From the NCBI RefSeq assembly GCF_002813245.1, contig NZ_PHUF01000006.1, positions 140,327 to 204,326 on the forward strand: a stretch of DNA of 64,000 nt. The letters run 5' to 3'. The notes below the pieces were generated by a model. It was not told the DNA's origin. It did not search any database and saw only the letters and a list, made by a program, of their open reading frames with translations. Shown here one piece after another: positions 18,101 through 26,663 of this stretch. Made by a program: the position numbers and the translations under genes. Each line of letters starts with the position of its first letter. Position 1 is the stretch's first letter. This DNA comes from Novosphingobium kunmingense (GTDB lineage: Bacteria > Pseudomonadota > Alphaproteobacteria > Sphingomonadales > Sphingomonadaceae).

Positions 18101-19339
18101 CCGGTGACGACCGACTGCAAAGGCGAGGCCCGGTTCACCAGCACGATCGCCAGGCGGCTCGATGCGCTTGGAGCCTTGACCCGCGGGCAGCGTCAGACGG
18201 GCGGGCAGGGGATGTTCGATGCTTCGGACAACCTCGAAAGCGCCTATGCCAAGCATGCGTTGCACGATTGGTACGGGCTGCTGGCGACCGGCAAGCTCAA
18301 GAGCACCACGCTGGGCCAGTTTCAGACCATGAGCGGGCTTGAGCTCACCGACCAGGACGGGGTGCTCCGCGAGGACCTGCCGCCGATCCAGCGCTGGCTC
18401 AATCGCATCCTGGCAATGAAGATCGCGGTGCAGAATGCCATCTTCGACGAGTTCCTGACCCTTGTCGAAACCCGCGTCTCCGCCGCCAAGGAAGCCGGCA
18501 CCTTCGATATCGGCGTCGAAACCGTCGCGGCCGAGACCTGCGAAGTTCTCTCGGATACGGTGATCCGCACCGATCCCGTGACGGGGGCGACCTCGCATCT
18601 CCTCGAACTGTCGCTGACCCAGCGGCGCAAGCTGCTCACGCTCGACCGCGTCCTGAAAATGGCCAGCTACGAAGACAAGCCGCTGTTCCTGCGCAACGGC
18701 AAATCGGGCAAGGTCGCGCTCGTGATCCCTGCGCCCTCGCACATGGACGAGGAAGGCGAACTGATCCGCCGGTTCGAGCTCGTGCGGCCGCTTCGCAATG
18801 AATACATCCTCGCTGGCCGGCTTGAGGAGTCTGCCTGGGAGCACGTGCCCAAGGTCGAGTTCAGCGCGCTGTGGGAGGCAGAATACGCCGCCGACGAGAA
18901 CCAGCTGGTGACCGAGACGGTGTTTCTTGCGACCGGGCTATTGCTGCCGATCTGGGGTGCGCTGCCCAAGGAAGACCTCACGGTTAACCGCATCGTCGAC
19001 AAGTCCGGGGCATCATGGCTCGGCCGTCATGTCCACGATCTCTACGTCGATGCAACGCTCGAAAAGCTTGGGGTCTCGCGCAAGGCGCAGACCGACCCGG
19101 CAAAGATCGCCCAGGCTATTCTGGGTGGCGGCACGTGGAAGGCGCCGCATCCGCTGAAGTTCACCGTCCGCACGTCCCGTGTAAACGGGGCGCGGCGGAT
19201 CGAGATCGTCGGTGCTGAAGCTGCCCGCATCCCCGAACTCAAGGCCCTTGGCTGCTTCACCGAGATCATCGCCTACAAAACCCGGGTGTTTGTCCCGGGT
19301 GACAAGGCCGAGCTCGTTTTGACCAGATTGATCGCCTAG
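15128..19339 (+). CDS. Methylase plus strawberry-notch helicase, giant bifunctional protein
   Basis: About 1403 residues. The N-terminal part is a SAM-dependent DNA methylase: SAM-binding FLEPSAGTGIIASLA and the catalytic VIMNPPFS (about residues 192-198). The second part is a strawberry-notch SF2 ATPase: Walker A GDGTGAGKGRQ near residue 468, DESH box VFDESHEMGG near 575, and the C-terminal helicase motif IQGLGRTHRTHQ near 976. Phage P1 DarB and many plasmid proteins share this pairing and are linked to antirestriction or protection of incoming DNA. The ATG at 15128 has an upstream GGAG; an upstream frame extension covers only the purine-tract leader. Its stop overlaps the fic stop, so the genes converge. 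Confidence 0.88.
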   Translation: MTATISRSSAILGAARTLAAKLLLAIPIDRGALTQAMTESAGAIDAEGAWTQRESFEALEVALAMAIPEFVGRMDAGAGIGTLEALAKELPTHTVRSEDQIAFQQFSTPPALACLAVHLARLGSEDIFLEPSAGTGIIASLAKGTVKQCLLNELEETRADLLEGLFPGAAVYRHDGAKIAALLAGTGRPSVIVMNPPFSVSQSRGEDPNTAARHLRSALDHLLPDGRVVAIMPDWFADTTRGGEIYRRTLEGARVVMSLRLEKGCYAKHGTGIAVRLLVIDKVPGDTSVSTINRASVSELFAALGPIPPRAALREASPVAVVRPKLSLFRSVKSGPARPVIVRAPQANEVRPVVYQVLEEAAAMGEQRGVYADYRPSRVVIPDAGEHPTHLVESAAMASIAAPKPGYVPCLPERTVTARLLSDAQLETVIYAGEAWSRDLHGRFSQTPGEVALKEDPEGQLYRTGFFLGDGTGAGKGRQAAACILDQWLKGNRRHIWISKNAPLLEDAQRDWTAIGGLPSDIIDLARWKIGEDITAPEGILFVPYGTLRSARVEDTRLDQIVRWAGPAFEGVIVFDESHEMGGVAGGEGALGQKQGSLQGIAGVLLQNTLPRARVLYASATGASDVNNLAYAVRLGLWGPGTAFANREQFISEIRDGGITAMELVARDLKASGLYLARALSFAGIEYDILRHDLSHDQIAIYDTYCEAWTIIHQNLEVALELTGVVDGLENRTLNSGAKAAARSRFEGTKQRFFAQVLLSLKLPSIFPAIDEHLAQDESVVVQLVSTAESILNRRLNELDPEEREALDLDLSPREAIVDYLTRAFPTRQMEEYVDELGDVRSRPMWDQAGNPVHNPQAEAAREQLIEHICAMPPIPTALDALLDHYGVSAVAEVTGRSKRLVRDGSGQQRLESRSPRTNLAETTAFMTGAKRLLVFSDAGGTGRSYHASLDAKNQQRRVHFLLEPGWRADRAIQGLGRTHRTHQACPPLFRPVTTDCKGEARFTSTIARRLDALGALTRGQRQTGGQGMFDASDNLESAYAKHALHDWYGLLATGKLKSTTLGQFQTMSGLELTDQDGVLREDLPPIQRWLNRILAMKIAVQNAIFDEFLTLVETRVSAAKEAGTFDIGVETVAAETCEVLSDTVIRTDPVTGATSHLLELSLTQRRKLLTLDRVLKMASYEDKPLFLRNGKSGKVALVIPAPSHMDEEGELIRRFELVRPLRNEYILAGRLEESAWEHVPKVEFSALWEAEYAADENQLVTETVFLATGLLLPIWGALPKEDLTVNRIVDKSGASWLGRHVHDLYVDATLEKLGVSRKAQTDPAKIAQAILGGGTWKAPHPLKFTVRTSRVNGARRIEIVGAEAARIPELKALGCFTEIIAYKTRVFVPGDKAELVLTRLIA

Positions 19340-20475
19340 CTAGCGGCCGGAGCGGGATTGGGATCTCCAGTCGGCCCGAGGATCAGGTGGTAACGGGTGG
19401 CCTTGAGCGTTCCCGTTTGCCCCATCGCGCCGAGCGCGACCAGTTCCTGAAGATCGCGGGTTGCCGTGGCTCGCGAGGTGTCGGCGATCGAGATGAAGTT
19501 GGCTGCACTGAGACCGCCCTTGAAGCCGCCCGTCCCCTCCCGGAACATGCGCGCGATCACTTTCTCCTGCCGCGCGTTGAGCTTCCCCCTGTACCGGTCG
19601 TGGAACCGGGTCTTCTCCAGCAGGAAGTCGATCAGCGCCAGGCTGTGGGTCTGCGCCTCGAGGACAGTCTCGGCCCAATAGGCGAGCCAGTTGGAGATCT
19701 CGTTGAACTTGTTCGCCGCTTCGAGTGCGTCGTAATAGGCCGAGCGCCGCCGCTGGATGGTCTGCGAGAGCGCGATCAGGCTCGGCTGCCCGATTGCCTG
19801 CGAAAGCACTTTCTCCGCGATCGCGCGCCCAATCCGGCCATTGCCGTCTTCGAACGGGTGAACGGTCACGAAGTAGTGGTGGGCAAGGCCGGACCGGGTC
19901 AAGCCCGGTAGCGGTGTAGCGCCGCCCGGACCGGTGGCGGCAAACCATTCGAGGAACCTCGACATTTCCGCTGCCATCTCGCGCGACGGCGGCGCCTCGA
20001 AATGGACAGTTGGCTTGTGCAACGTGCCCGAGACGACCTGCATCGCGTCCTCGTGCTCGCGGTAACGGCCAACGACGTCGATGTCGCTGCGTCCACTCAA
20101 AACCAGTCGATGCCAGTCGCCCAAGACCGCTTCGGTCAGCGGTGCGGCGAAATCCCGGTAAAGCGCCATCATCATTTCCGCGATGCCGCGTTCGGCGGGC
20201 GGAATCCGGCGGGCTTCGGTTTCGAGACCGAACTCGCGGCGCAGCGAAGACTGGACGCTATCGCGATTGAGTAGCTCGCCCTCGATCTGCGAGGTTTTCA
20301 TCGCTTCGTCGGTCATGACGTCGAGCACGACGCTGGTACGGTCCTCATCGCCGAGGTGCTTCACCACCCCGATCATGATCCCGGATTGCTGCAGGAAACG
20401 GGCCTCGTGCACGGCCAGGGCTTCGCTGTTCCAGCGAAAATTGGGCCAGTCCGGCTGCTGCCAATTCCACTTCAT
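19336..20475 (-). CDS. Fic-family protein with N-terminal inhibitory helix and C-terminal winged helix
   Basis: A 379-residue class II Fic enzyme that would transfer AMP or a similar group onto proteins. The N-terminal DUF4172-like region contains the inhibitory motif TSQIEG (residues 61-66, matching S/T-xxx-E-G/N). The catalytic motif HPFEDGNGRIGR lies at about residues 204-215 and is intact. The C-terminus is a winged helix (FISIADTSRATATRDLQELVALGAMGQTG), so the protein could bind DNA. A perfect 11-bp inverted repeat 44 bp upstream (20519-20547) is a good operator candidate. It probably acts as a self-controlled regulator or toxin on the plasmid. Confidence 0.92.
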   Translation of the reverse strand: MKWNWQQPDWPNFRWNSEALAVHEARFLQQSGIMIGVVKHLGDEDRTSVVLDVMTDEAMKTSQIEGELLNRDSVQSSLRREFGLETEARRIPPAERGIAEMMMALYRDFAAPLTEAVLGDWHRLVLSGRSDIDVVGRYREHEDAMQVVSGTLHKPTVHFEAPPSREMAAEMSRFLEWFAATGPGGATPLPGLTRSGLAHHYFVTVHPFEDGNGRIGRAIAEKVLSQAIGQPSLIALSQTIQRRRSAYYDALEAANKFNEISNWLAYWAETVLEAQTHSLALIDFLLEKTRFHDRYRGKLNARQEKVIARMFREGTGGFKGGLSAANFISIADTSRATATRDLQELVALGAMGQTGTLKATRYHLILGPTGDPNPAPAAS

Positions 20476-20518
20476 GAGGCATTCGTTCTCGCTTTATAAC
20501 TCACCCGATAGCCCATTA

Positions 20519-20547
20519 TGAGGCATAAAGCCATAATTTATGCCTCA
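20519..20547 (-). promoter_or_regulatory. Inverted repeat upstream of fic
   Basis: TGAGGCATAAA and TTTATGCCTCA form a perfect 11-bp inverted repeat with a 7-bp spacer. A further half-like TGAGGCATT overlaps the fic start. The symmetry and spacing suit a dimeric winged-helix repressor such as the C-terminal part of the Fic protein. Inference from position. Confidence 0.6.
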
Positions 20548-20611
20548 CGGGGTGCTGGCTCTCGTTGCCCAAAACTCAGGGCCATCAGCGGCGCTCTGCG
20601 TCCTGAATGGG

Positions 20612-20632
20612 TTTAACATCGGCGATGTTAAA
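20612..20632. promoter_or_regulatory. Second inverted repeat in the fic upstream region
   Basis: TTTAACATC, GGC, GATGTTAAA: a perfect 9-bp inverted repeat with a 3-bp centre. It lies between the PIN toxin stop (20691) and the fic start (20475). Its sequence differs from the repeat at 20519, so it probably binds another regulator. There is no T tract, so it does not look like a terminator. Confidence 0.5.
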
Positions 20633-20690
20633 TAGGGCTGCGCTGTTATACCGTCCTACCTCACGTCAGCGATCGGGACGCGAATGGACC

Positions 20691-21281
20691 TCAAATGGAT
20701 TCGATGTGGTTGTTGAGTAGTGAGGCGGTGACGAACAGACCATGCGCCTCTAGCGACCTCAGGTAGCCTTCGGCCGACATTTCCGGTCGCGTGAGGCGTG
20801 TGCGCAATGTTCGGATTGCGGCAACCGCCTTGCCTTCATCAAGAGCAATGGTGTCGGCGATGAACTCATCTGCAGTTCGTGCTTCGATGTTGAGCGGCGC
20901 CAGGACTGCCTCGGGGAAATCCGCGATATTTTCGGTGACCACCGCTTGGGCCTGTGTCTGGACGGCGGCAGCCAGTACATGTTCGTCATTCGCATCCGGA
21001 AGCCCGAAGGTCATCGACGCAAGCGAGGTGTGAGCCATTACCAAGGCTTCCGGGAAGGCGCGGTGCATGGCCTCGACTGAGCGCGCCGCGCGTGAGGTCG
21101 AATCTTCGATGCCGCGCTCGGCGAAAATCCTGCCCAGTGCGCCTTGCGTTTCATCGAGGATCCGCTGCGACCATCGCACCCGGAAGAATTCCGCTTCGGC
21201 CAGCGTGAGTAGCAGGTCCCGCCTAGGGGCGCTGACCAGTGTGCATGCATCTACTAGAGCTGTGTAACGATTGGCGAACAT
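20691..21281 (-). CDS. PIN-domain toxin
   Basis: A 196-residue PIN nuclease. Acidic residues of the fold are visible in YTALVDACTLV, QRILDETQ, LPDANDEHVLAAAV and ENIADFP, so the metal site looks complete. PIN toxins cleave RNA. It lies 12 bp downstream of an HTH antitoxin-like gene on the same strand, and the pair resembles type II systems with an excisionase-type antitoxin. It probably serves plasmid stability. Confidence 0.85.
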   Translation of the reverse strand: MFANRYTALVDACTLVSAPRRDLLLTLAEAEFFRVRWSQRILDETQGALGRIFAERGIEDSTSRAARSVEAMHRAFPEALVMAHTSLASMTFGLPDANDEHVLAAAVQTQAQAVVTENIADFPEAVLAPLNIEARTADEFIADTIALDEGKAVAAIRTLRTRLTRPEMSAEGYLRSLEAHGLFVTASLLNNHIESI

Positions 21282-21293
21282 GGCGGCCGGCGA

Positions 21294-21752
21294 TCAATAA
21301 AGGTCCGCGTCGCCCGAAAGCAGATCGTCCATCGCCTTGGCGCGTGTCTCATCACGCTTTGCCTTGTAGGCGAACACGTCCTCAGCCTTGAGACGACGAT
21401 GCCGCCCGACCATGCTGTGCGGGATATCGCCCTTTTCGATCAACTTGATGAGGTAGGGCCGCGAAATATTGAGCAGGTCCGCCGCTTGCTGTGTGGTCAG
21501 CATCTGCTGAATCGGAACGAGCGTAACCGCATCGCCGCTGCCAATGTGGCGCAGCAATTCCAGGAAAAGGTCCGACATCGCCGGCGTAAGGGCGATTTCG
21601 ACGGGCTTCCTCGTCTTCGGATCTGGCACGCGCAGCTTCGCCTCGCCCGCCTTCTGTGCGGCAAGAATTCGGCGAAGCTGGTTGGCGATCTGCCGGTCAT
21701 CGGCCGAGGGCAGCCTGTTGCCAAAGGGCAAGGCGTTGGCTGGCAGGGTCAT
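21294..21752 (-). CDS. HTH antitoxin of the PIN pair (excisionase-type DNA-binding domain)
   Basis: A 152-residue protein. The central excisionase/MerR-type HTH is MLTTQQAADLLNISRPYLIKLIEKGDIPHSMVGRHRRLKAEDVFAY (about residues 85-129). The acidic C-terminus (DDLLSGDADLY) could wrap the toxin. It precedes the PIN gene with 12 bp between them. By analogy with related pairs it represses the operon and neutralises the nuclease. The ATG at 21752 is the natural start. Confidence 0.85.
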   Translation of the reverse strand: MTLPANALPFGNRLPSADDRQIANQLRRILAAQKAGEAKLRVPDPKTRKPVEIALTPAMSDLFLELLRHIGSGDAVTLVPIQQMLTTQQAADLLNISRPYLIKLIEKGDIPHSMVGRHRRLKAEDVFAYKAKRDETRAKAMDDLLSGDADLY

Positions 21753-21957
21753 AGGCTCTCTCCGTGATGGCCATATGGGCTATCAGTTATTCGCAATAAA
21801 CGCAACCAATTTCTCCGCTTCAGGTTCCGCGACTCCGTCATATCGCCGTAATCCATTGGTCTGAATTTCAATGCCCGTTCCTGAAATGTCGAGAGGAGGG
21901 GGGCTGGAAGGGGTGAGCCGAAGGGCTCGGTCAATCCAGCTTTCAGGAGCACCCCCA

Positions 21958-24030
21958 ATGAACGACATCGAGATGATCCCGCTTGGCAAGCTGCGCTTGT
22001 CCGAGGCCAATGTGCGCAAGAACGACAGTAACCTCTTCATCGAGGAACTCGCCGCCAACATCGAGGCCAAGGGCCTCCTCCAGAACCTGATCGTCGCCCC
22101 GGCCAAGAAGCGGGGTATGTTCGACGTGACCGCCGGCGGTCGCCGCCTGCGCGCACTCAATTTCCTCCTCGAGGCGGGCAAGCTCGCCAAGGATCATCCC
22201 GTCGCCTGCCGCGTGCTCGACATCGATGCCGCCGAGCAGTCCGAGCTGTCGCTGATCGAGAACGTCATCCGGCTCGACATGACCCCGACCGACGAGATCC
22301 GCGCCTACAAGCACTTCGTCAATGAGGGCAGCGACCTCGACGCGATCGCCAAGCGGTTCGGCCGCACCCGCCGGTTCATCGAAGGCCGCCTCCGCCTCGC
22401 CGACCTTGCCGATCCGATCTTCGCCGCGCTCGAAGAGGGCAAGATCACCCTCGATGTCGCGAAGGCTTACGCCACCACGCCCAATCACGAGCGCCAGATG
22501 CTGGTGTGGAACGAGCTCTCGAACAGCTGGCAGGGCAACCAGGCCGATTCCATCCGCCGCATGATCACCCACAGCGCGATCCGCTCGTCCTCGCCGATGG
22601 CGAAGCTCGCAAGCGAAGCAGATTACCTCGCCGCCGGCGGCAAGATCGAGCGCGACCTCTTCACCGAGGATGGCGGCGAGACCTGGATCGATGCCGAGAT
22701 TGCCCAGCGCATCGCGGGCGAGAAGCTGCAGGCCTTCGCGACCCAGATCGCCGAAACCTCGGGTTACGCCTGGGTGCGGCCGATCCTCGAGACCCGCGTG
22801 ACCTATGGCGCAACCGAAGACCTCTACCAGGTCCACCTCGAACCCGCACCGCTTTCTGACGAGGAACAGGCCGAAGCCGACCGCCTCATGGAGACGATCT
22901 CCGCGCTGGAAGCGGAAAGCGACGGCGTCGACGAGGACGATGAAGCGGCTGCCGCCGAATTCCAGGCCCGCTGGGACGCCGCAACCAATGCCTACGATGC
23001 GCTCCACGACAAACCGCCGGTGATCCCCGAGGAGATGAAGGCCAATGTCGGCTGCTTCGTCATCATCGGCGCCGACGGCGAACCGACCGTGGCCAGCGGC
23101 CTCTACAGCGACAAGCCGCTTGAGAAGCGCAAGGCGCGCGGCGGTGCAGATACGCAGGGCGGCGCAGACAGCGGGGCAGGGGAGGGCGCAGGCGCCGCCT
23201 CGGCACCCAAGCCGTTGTCGCAGAAGCTGGTCGAGGAACTCGCCGTCCAGCGCCGCGACATCCTCGCGATCAACCTCGCCTCCAACCCGGCGATCGCGCT
23301 CGACTACCTGATCTTCGCGATCGCGGATTCTCGCGCACTCTACAGCGCCCAGGCTCTCGGTACGACACTGCGCGCGCCGTCACCCTCGCTTTACCTCGCC
23401 AACTATCCCGAAAGCCCGGCGCATACGCTGATGGCCGACATGCGCGAGACGCTCGATATGTCCTGGACCGAGCACCGCCACACGGTCGACCGGTTCGCCG
23501 CGTTCAGCGCGCTCGACGACGATGCCAAGGCTAGCTGGCTTGCCTGGTGCATGGCCAAGACGCTCGAAGCGAGCATGGGAATCGACAAGAAGGCCGGCCA
23601 GTCGGGTCCCGAGCCGATCGACCTTCACGATCACCTTGCCACCCTGATGGGGATCACCGTCGCCAGCCACTGGCGGCCGACCTCGGCCAACTACTTCGAC
23701 CGCGTGAGCAAGCAGACGCTGCTCGCCCATGTCAGTGAAGTCGGCGGGCCGACTATGGCGGCGAGCTTCATGGGCTCGAAGAAGGGCGACCTGTCGGCGT
23801 CGTGCGAGAAGCTGTTCGCGGGCGAAACGATCGTCGCGCCCGAGGTCAAGGAAGCGGCGCTTGCCTGGGTGCCCGAGGCGATGCGGTTCCGCGCCACCGC
23901 CGCCAGCGAGAGCGAAGACGAGCAGGTGCCGATCGAAGCTGGGGGCGAACCCGCGCCGGAGGGTGAGGGCGATGAACTGGAGGCCAGCGAAGATCAGGAC
24001 GCCGAAGCGGCCGAGCCTGTCGACGCCTGA
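21958..24030 (+). CDS. ParB/Srx-domain protein, long plasmid type
   Basis: About 690 residues, twice the size of a partition ParB. The ParB/Srx domain is at residues 5-110: MIPLGKLRLSEANVRKND, VAPAKKRGMFDVTAGGRRLRAL, ELSLIENVIRLDMTPTDEIRAYK. Next is the HTH (LDAIAKRFGRTRRFIEGRLRLADL). The long C-terminal part is acidic and ends in a low-complexity tail (EGDELEASEDQDAEAAEPVDA). It is not next to a parA; it is followed by a GHKL ATPase and an ArdC-type protein, so a role in protecting or establishing transferred DNA fits better than segregation. The ATG at 21958 has a clear CAGGAGC signal. Confidence 0.85.
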   Translation: MNDIEMIPLGKLRLSEANVRKNDSNLFIEELAANIEAKGLLQNLIVAPAKKRGMFDVTAGGRRLRALNFLLEAGKLAKDHPVACRVLDIDAAEQSELSLIENVIRLDMTPTDEIRAYKHFVNEGSDLDAIAKRFGRTRRFIEGRLRLADLADPIFAALEEGKITLDVAKAYATTPNHERQMLVWNELSNSWQGNQADSIRRMITHSAIRSSSPMAKLASEADYLAAGGKIERDLFTEDGGETWIDAEIAQRIAGEKLQAFATQIAETSGYAWVRPILETRVTYGATEDLYQVHLEPAPLSDEEQAEADRLMETISALEAESDGVDEDDEAAAAEFQARWDAATNAYDALHDKPPVIPEEMKANVGCFVIIGADGEPTVASGLYSDKPLEKRKARGGADTQGGADSGAGEGAGAASAPKPLSQKLVEELAVQRRDILAINLASNPAIALDYLIFAIADSRALYSAQALGTTLRAPSPSLYLANYPESPAHTLMADMRETLDMSWTEHRHTVDRFAAFSALDDDAKASWLAWCMAKTLEASMGIDKKAGQSGPEPIDLHDHLATLMGITVASHWRPTSANYFDRVSKQTLLAHVSEVGGPTMAASFMGSKKGDLSASCEKLFAGETIVAPEVKEAALAWVPEAMRFRATAASESEDEQVPIEAGGEPAPEGEGDELEASEDQDAEAAEPVDA

Positions 24031-24102
24031 TCCATCCCCAGCGAAGCAGCCGTGGGCCCACCGGCCTGCGGCTGCACGTCTCCCGCATACAGGACATGTC
24101 CC

Positions 24103-25767
24103 ATGACCACGCTGACCAAATTGCGCGCCCGGGTTTCACCGCAAGCAATCTCCAAAGTGACCCGCATCTTCAACGGGACCCTCGACGACATCTTCGCCGA
24201 ACTCTTCCAGAACGCGCGGCGCGCCGGCGCCACACGCGTCGCGGTCACGGCCGAGCACCTGGACGATGCCTGCCTGATCACCGTCGATGACGATGGTGCA
24301 GGCATTACCGATCCCATCGATCTCGTCTCGCTCGGCCAATCCGATTGGTCCGGTGAATGCCGGACACGAGAGGATCCCGCCGGCATGGGCTTCTTCAGCC
24401 TCGCTGGACTCGACACGGTGGTTAGTTCCACCAGTGCTGTTGGCTCGTTCTCTTTGGGAATCGCAGGCGATGCCTGGACCGGGGAGGCCGACATAGAGGT
24501 GCTCCCCTGGGATGGCCCGCGCGGCACGACAATCGCCTTTCACTTTCCGCCCGGACCCGATGGCAAGCTCGAGCGGACCGTTGAGGCGGCGGCGCGGTTC
24601 TTCCCCCTGCCGGTCACTTACAACGGCAAGGATCTCGCCCGCACCGACTTCCTCGCCGATGCCTACAAGATCATCGAGCGCGACGGATTTCGCATCGGGG
24701 TGTTCCGCGACCAGCATTCGCCGCACGTCGCGACACTCAATTTCCACGGGGTGACGCTCAAGCACGCGTTCCCGGTGATCAAGGAAGTTCACCACACCCA
24801 GTGGAGCGTCCAGGTCGAGATCGTCGATGCCCCGGACCTCGTGCTTGTTCTGCCCGCCCGCAAGGAGATCTACCGCAATGCCGTACTCGACCATCTCGTC
24901 GAGCTCTGCCGCCGGGCCATCTTCTCGGTCATCTACGCCGAACCGCTCCATCGGCTGAGTTTCGAGGACTGGCTCGAGGCGCGGTCCTACTGTCCGGATT
25001 TTTCGCAAGCCGCGCGGCAACTGCCGCTTTGGTGGCCGACGCTGGCGCGCGACGACTACCGCGAGGTACCGCGCTTTGCCGATCTCGAAACTGGTGCGGC
25101 GATCTACGACGACACGGACTCGTTTGACGCCGTATCCTTTGGCCGCGCGCTGCGTCGCTCCGCGGGCGATGAGCCGCACAAGCTGGCCGGGCCGGAGCCG
25201 CTGGCGTTCTACGAGCCGATCACCAATATCATCGGCTACCCCTGGTATGACGGGATCCGGTGTTTCGTGCGCACCGGCGAATGCTTCACGCACGACGGTG
25301 GCGCGCCTGCGGAGGGCGATGAAACACTGACCCTACGGCCCGACGCCATCCGGCTCGAACTCACCGACCAGCATGGTCGCCGCCTCGACATCGAGACTGA
25401 CTTTGTCATCCAGGAAAGCGACGATAGCTGGGGCGATCCCGATTGCGCGCGGATCGCGTTGACCCAGAGCTCGGAGCTGAGCCCGGACGATCTCACCGAC
25501 CTCATCATCGATGCCGTATTCTCGCCCTCGGACGACTCCGACGCAGACAGCTACGACACGCAAGAAACTCGCTTCCGGCATGACGCTGCGGTGCGGGCCC
25601 ACGCTATCCTAGAGGGCGAGGACGCCGCGATTATCGCTGGCATCCGGATGGCATTCGCCGACCGGATCGCCTGGCGCATTCCGCATGGGCGGACGCTGAA
25701 CCTCACCTGGTCGCGGGGAGGCTCGCATCTCCAGCTTGCCGATGCAGGGGAGGGCTCCGACCAATGA
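24103..25767 (+). CDS. GHKL-type ATPase
   Basis: About 554 residues. The N-terminal GHKL (HSP90/MutL/histidine-kinase) fold is clear: the N box ELFQNARRAGATRVAV, then VDDDGAGITDP (Mg/ATP contact) and DPAGMGFFSLAGLD (lid glycine motif). The rest resembles no enzyme I can name. The gene sits between the ParB-like gene and ardC, and its stop overlaps ardC by ATGA, so the three are one unit. GHKL ATPases act as ATP-driven clamps, so an action on DNA or chromatin-like complexes is plausible but unproven. The ATG at 24103 has an AGGA signal. Confidence 0.82.
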   Translation: MTTLTKLRARVSPQAISKVTRIFNGTLDDIFAELFQNARRAGATRVAVTAEHLDDACLITVDDDGAGITDPIDLVSLGQSDWSGECRTREDPAGMGFFSLAGLDTVVSSTSAVGSFSLGIAGDAWTGEADIEVLPWDGPRGTTIAFHFPPGPDGKLERTVEAAARFFPLPVTYNGKDLARTDFLADAYKIIERDGFRIGVFRDQHSPHVATLNFHGVTLKHAFPVIKEVHHTQWSVQVEIVDAPDLVLVLPARKEIYRNAVLDHLVELCRRAIFSVIYAEPLHRLSFEDWLEARSYCPDFSQAARQLPLWWPTLARDDYREVPRFADLETGAAIYDDTDSFDAVSFGRALRRSAGDEPHKLAGPEPLAFYEPITNIIGYPWYDGIRCFVRTGECFTHDGGAPAEGDETLTLRPDAIRLELTDQHGRRLDIETDFVIQESDDSWGDPDCARIALTQSSELSPDDLTDLIIDAVFSPSDDSDADSYDTQETRFRHDAAVRAHAILEGEDAAIIAGIRMAFADRIAWRIPHGRTLNLTWSRGGSHLQLADAGEGSDQ

Positions 25768-26663
25768 CCCGCCATCCCAAGCCCGACGTCGCCCAGGTCA
25801 TCACCGACCTCATCCTCGAGAAGATCGCCGCCGGCACCGCCCCGTGGCTCAAACCTTGGTCGGCGACCAGCACCCGTCCGCTGCGCCACAACGGACTTTC
25901 CTACACGGGGATCAACACCTTCTTCCTTTGGGCCGTCGCCGAGAGCCGCGGCTTCACCAGCCCTTATTGGATGACGTTCAGACAGGCGATCGAACTCGGG
26001 GGCCATGTCCGCAAGGGCGAGAGCGGCTCGTTCAGCGTGTTCTATTCCTCGGCGCGCAAGACCGACACCGACCGCCTGACCGGGGAGGCGACCGAAAAGA
26101 CCATCCGGTTCATGAAGTGGAACCACGTGTTCAACGCGTCGCAGATCGACGGCCTGCCGGGGCACTACTATCCCGAGCCGCCAAGCCCGGCGGCAATCGG
26201 CGAATTGTCCGCTGGCGTGCGGGACTTCCTCGACGCGATCCCGATCCGCGTCGTCCATGGCGGCGATAGCGCGCATTATTCGCCGGGGACCGATACGGTA
26301 ACCTTGCCGCACCCGCAGGCGTTCCATTCAATTGAGTCTTACTTTTCAACGAGATGCCATGAACTTGGACACGCCACGGGGTCACCCAAGCGGCTCAACC
26401 GGCAGTTCGGCAAACGCTTCGGTGACGACGCTTACGCTTTCGAAGAAATCGTCGCGAGCCTGACCCAAGCCACCTTGTGCGCCGAATACGGCCTGCCCAA
26501 CGAGCTCCACGACAGCCATGCCTCCTACATCCATCACTGGATGAAGATCCTGCGCGGAGACAAGACAGCAATCCTCCACGCGGCAGCCAAGGCCGAGCAG
26601 GCGGTCAAATGGCTGCGCCAGTTCGATCCGGCCCTGGCGGGCGAACTCAAGGAGGCGGCTTGA
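25764..26663 (+). CDS. ardC: ArdC-type antirestriction protein (ssDNA-binding plus metallopeptidase)
   Basis: A 299-residue protein. The N-terminal ArdC ssDNA-binding region contains GTAPWLKPW, LSYTGINTFFLW and GHVRKGESGSFSVFYSS. The C-terminal zincin-like part has the metal motif HELGH at residues 199-203 followed by ATG and EEIVASLTQATLCAEYG. ArdC proteins coat incoming single-stranded plasmid DNA and block restriction of it. The gene is coupled to the GHKL gene by ATGA. Residues and length are normal. Confidence 0.9.
   Translation: MTRHPKPDVAQVITDLILEKIAAGTAPWLKPWSATSTRPLRHNGLSYTGINTFFLWAVAESRGFTSPYWMTFRQAIELGGHVRKGESGSFSVFYSSARKTDTDRLTGEATEKTIRFMKWNHVFNASQIDGLPGHYYPEPPSPAAIGELSAGVRDFLDAIPIRVVHGGDSAHYSPGTDTVTLPHPQAFHSIESYFSTRCHELGHATGSPKRLNRQFGKRFGDDAYAFEEIVASLTQATLCAEYGLPNELHDSHASYIHHWMKILRGDKTAILHAAAKAEQAVKWLRQFDPALAGELKEAA

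Noticed and set aside
21943..23007. Minus-strand frame opposite the ParB-like gene
   Set aside because: The plus-strand frame has the ParB/Srx and HTH motifs and a strong Shine-Dalgarno.
24136..25293. Long minus-strand open frame opposite the GHKL ATPase gene
   Set aside because: It mirrors codon use of the plus-strand gene, which has clear motifs; the antisense product has no family signals.
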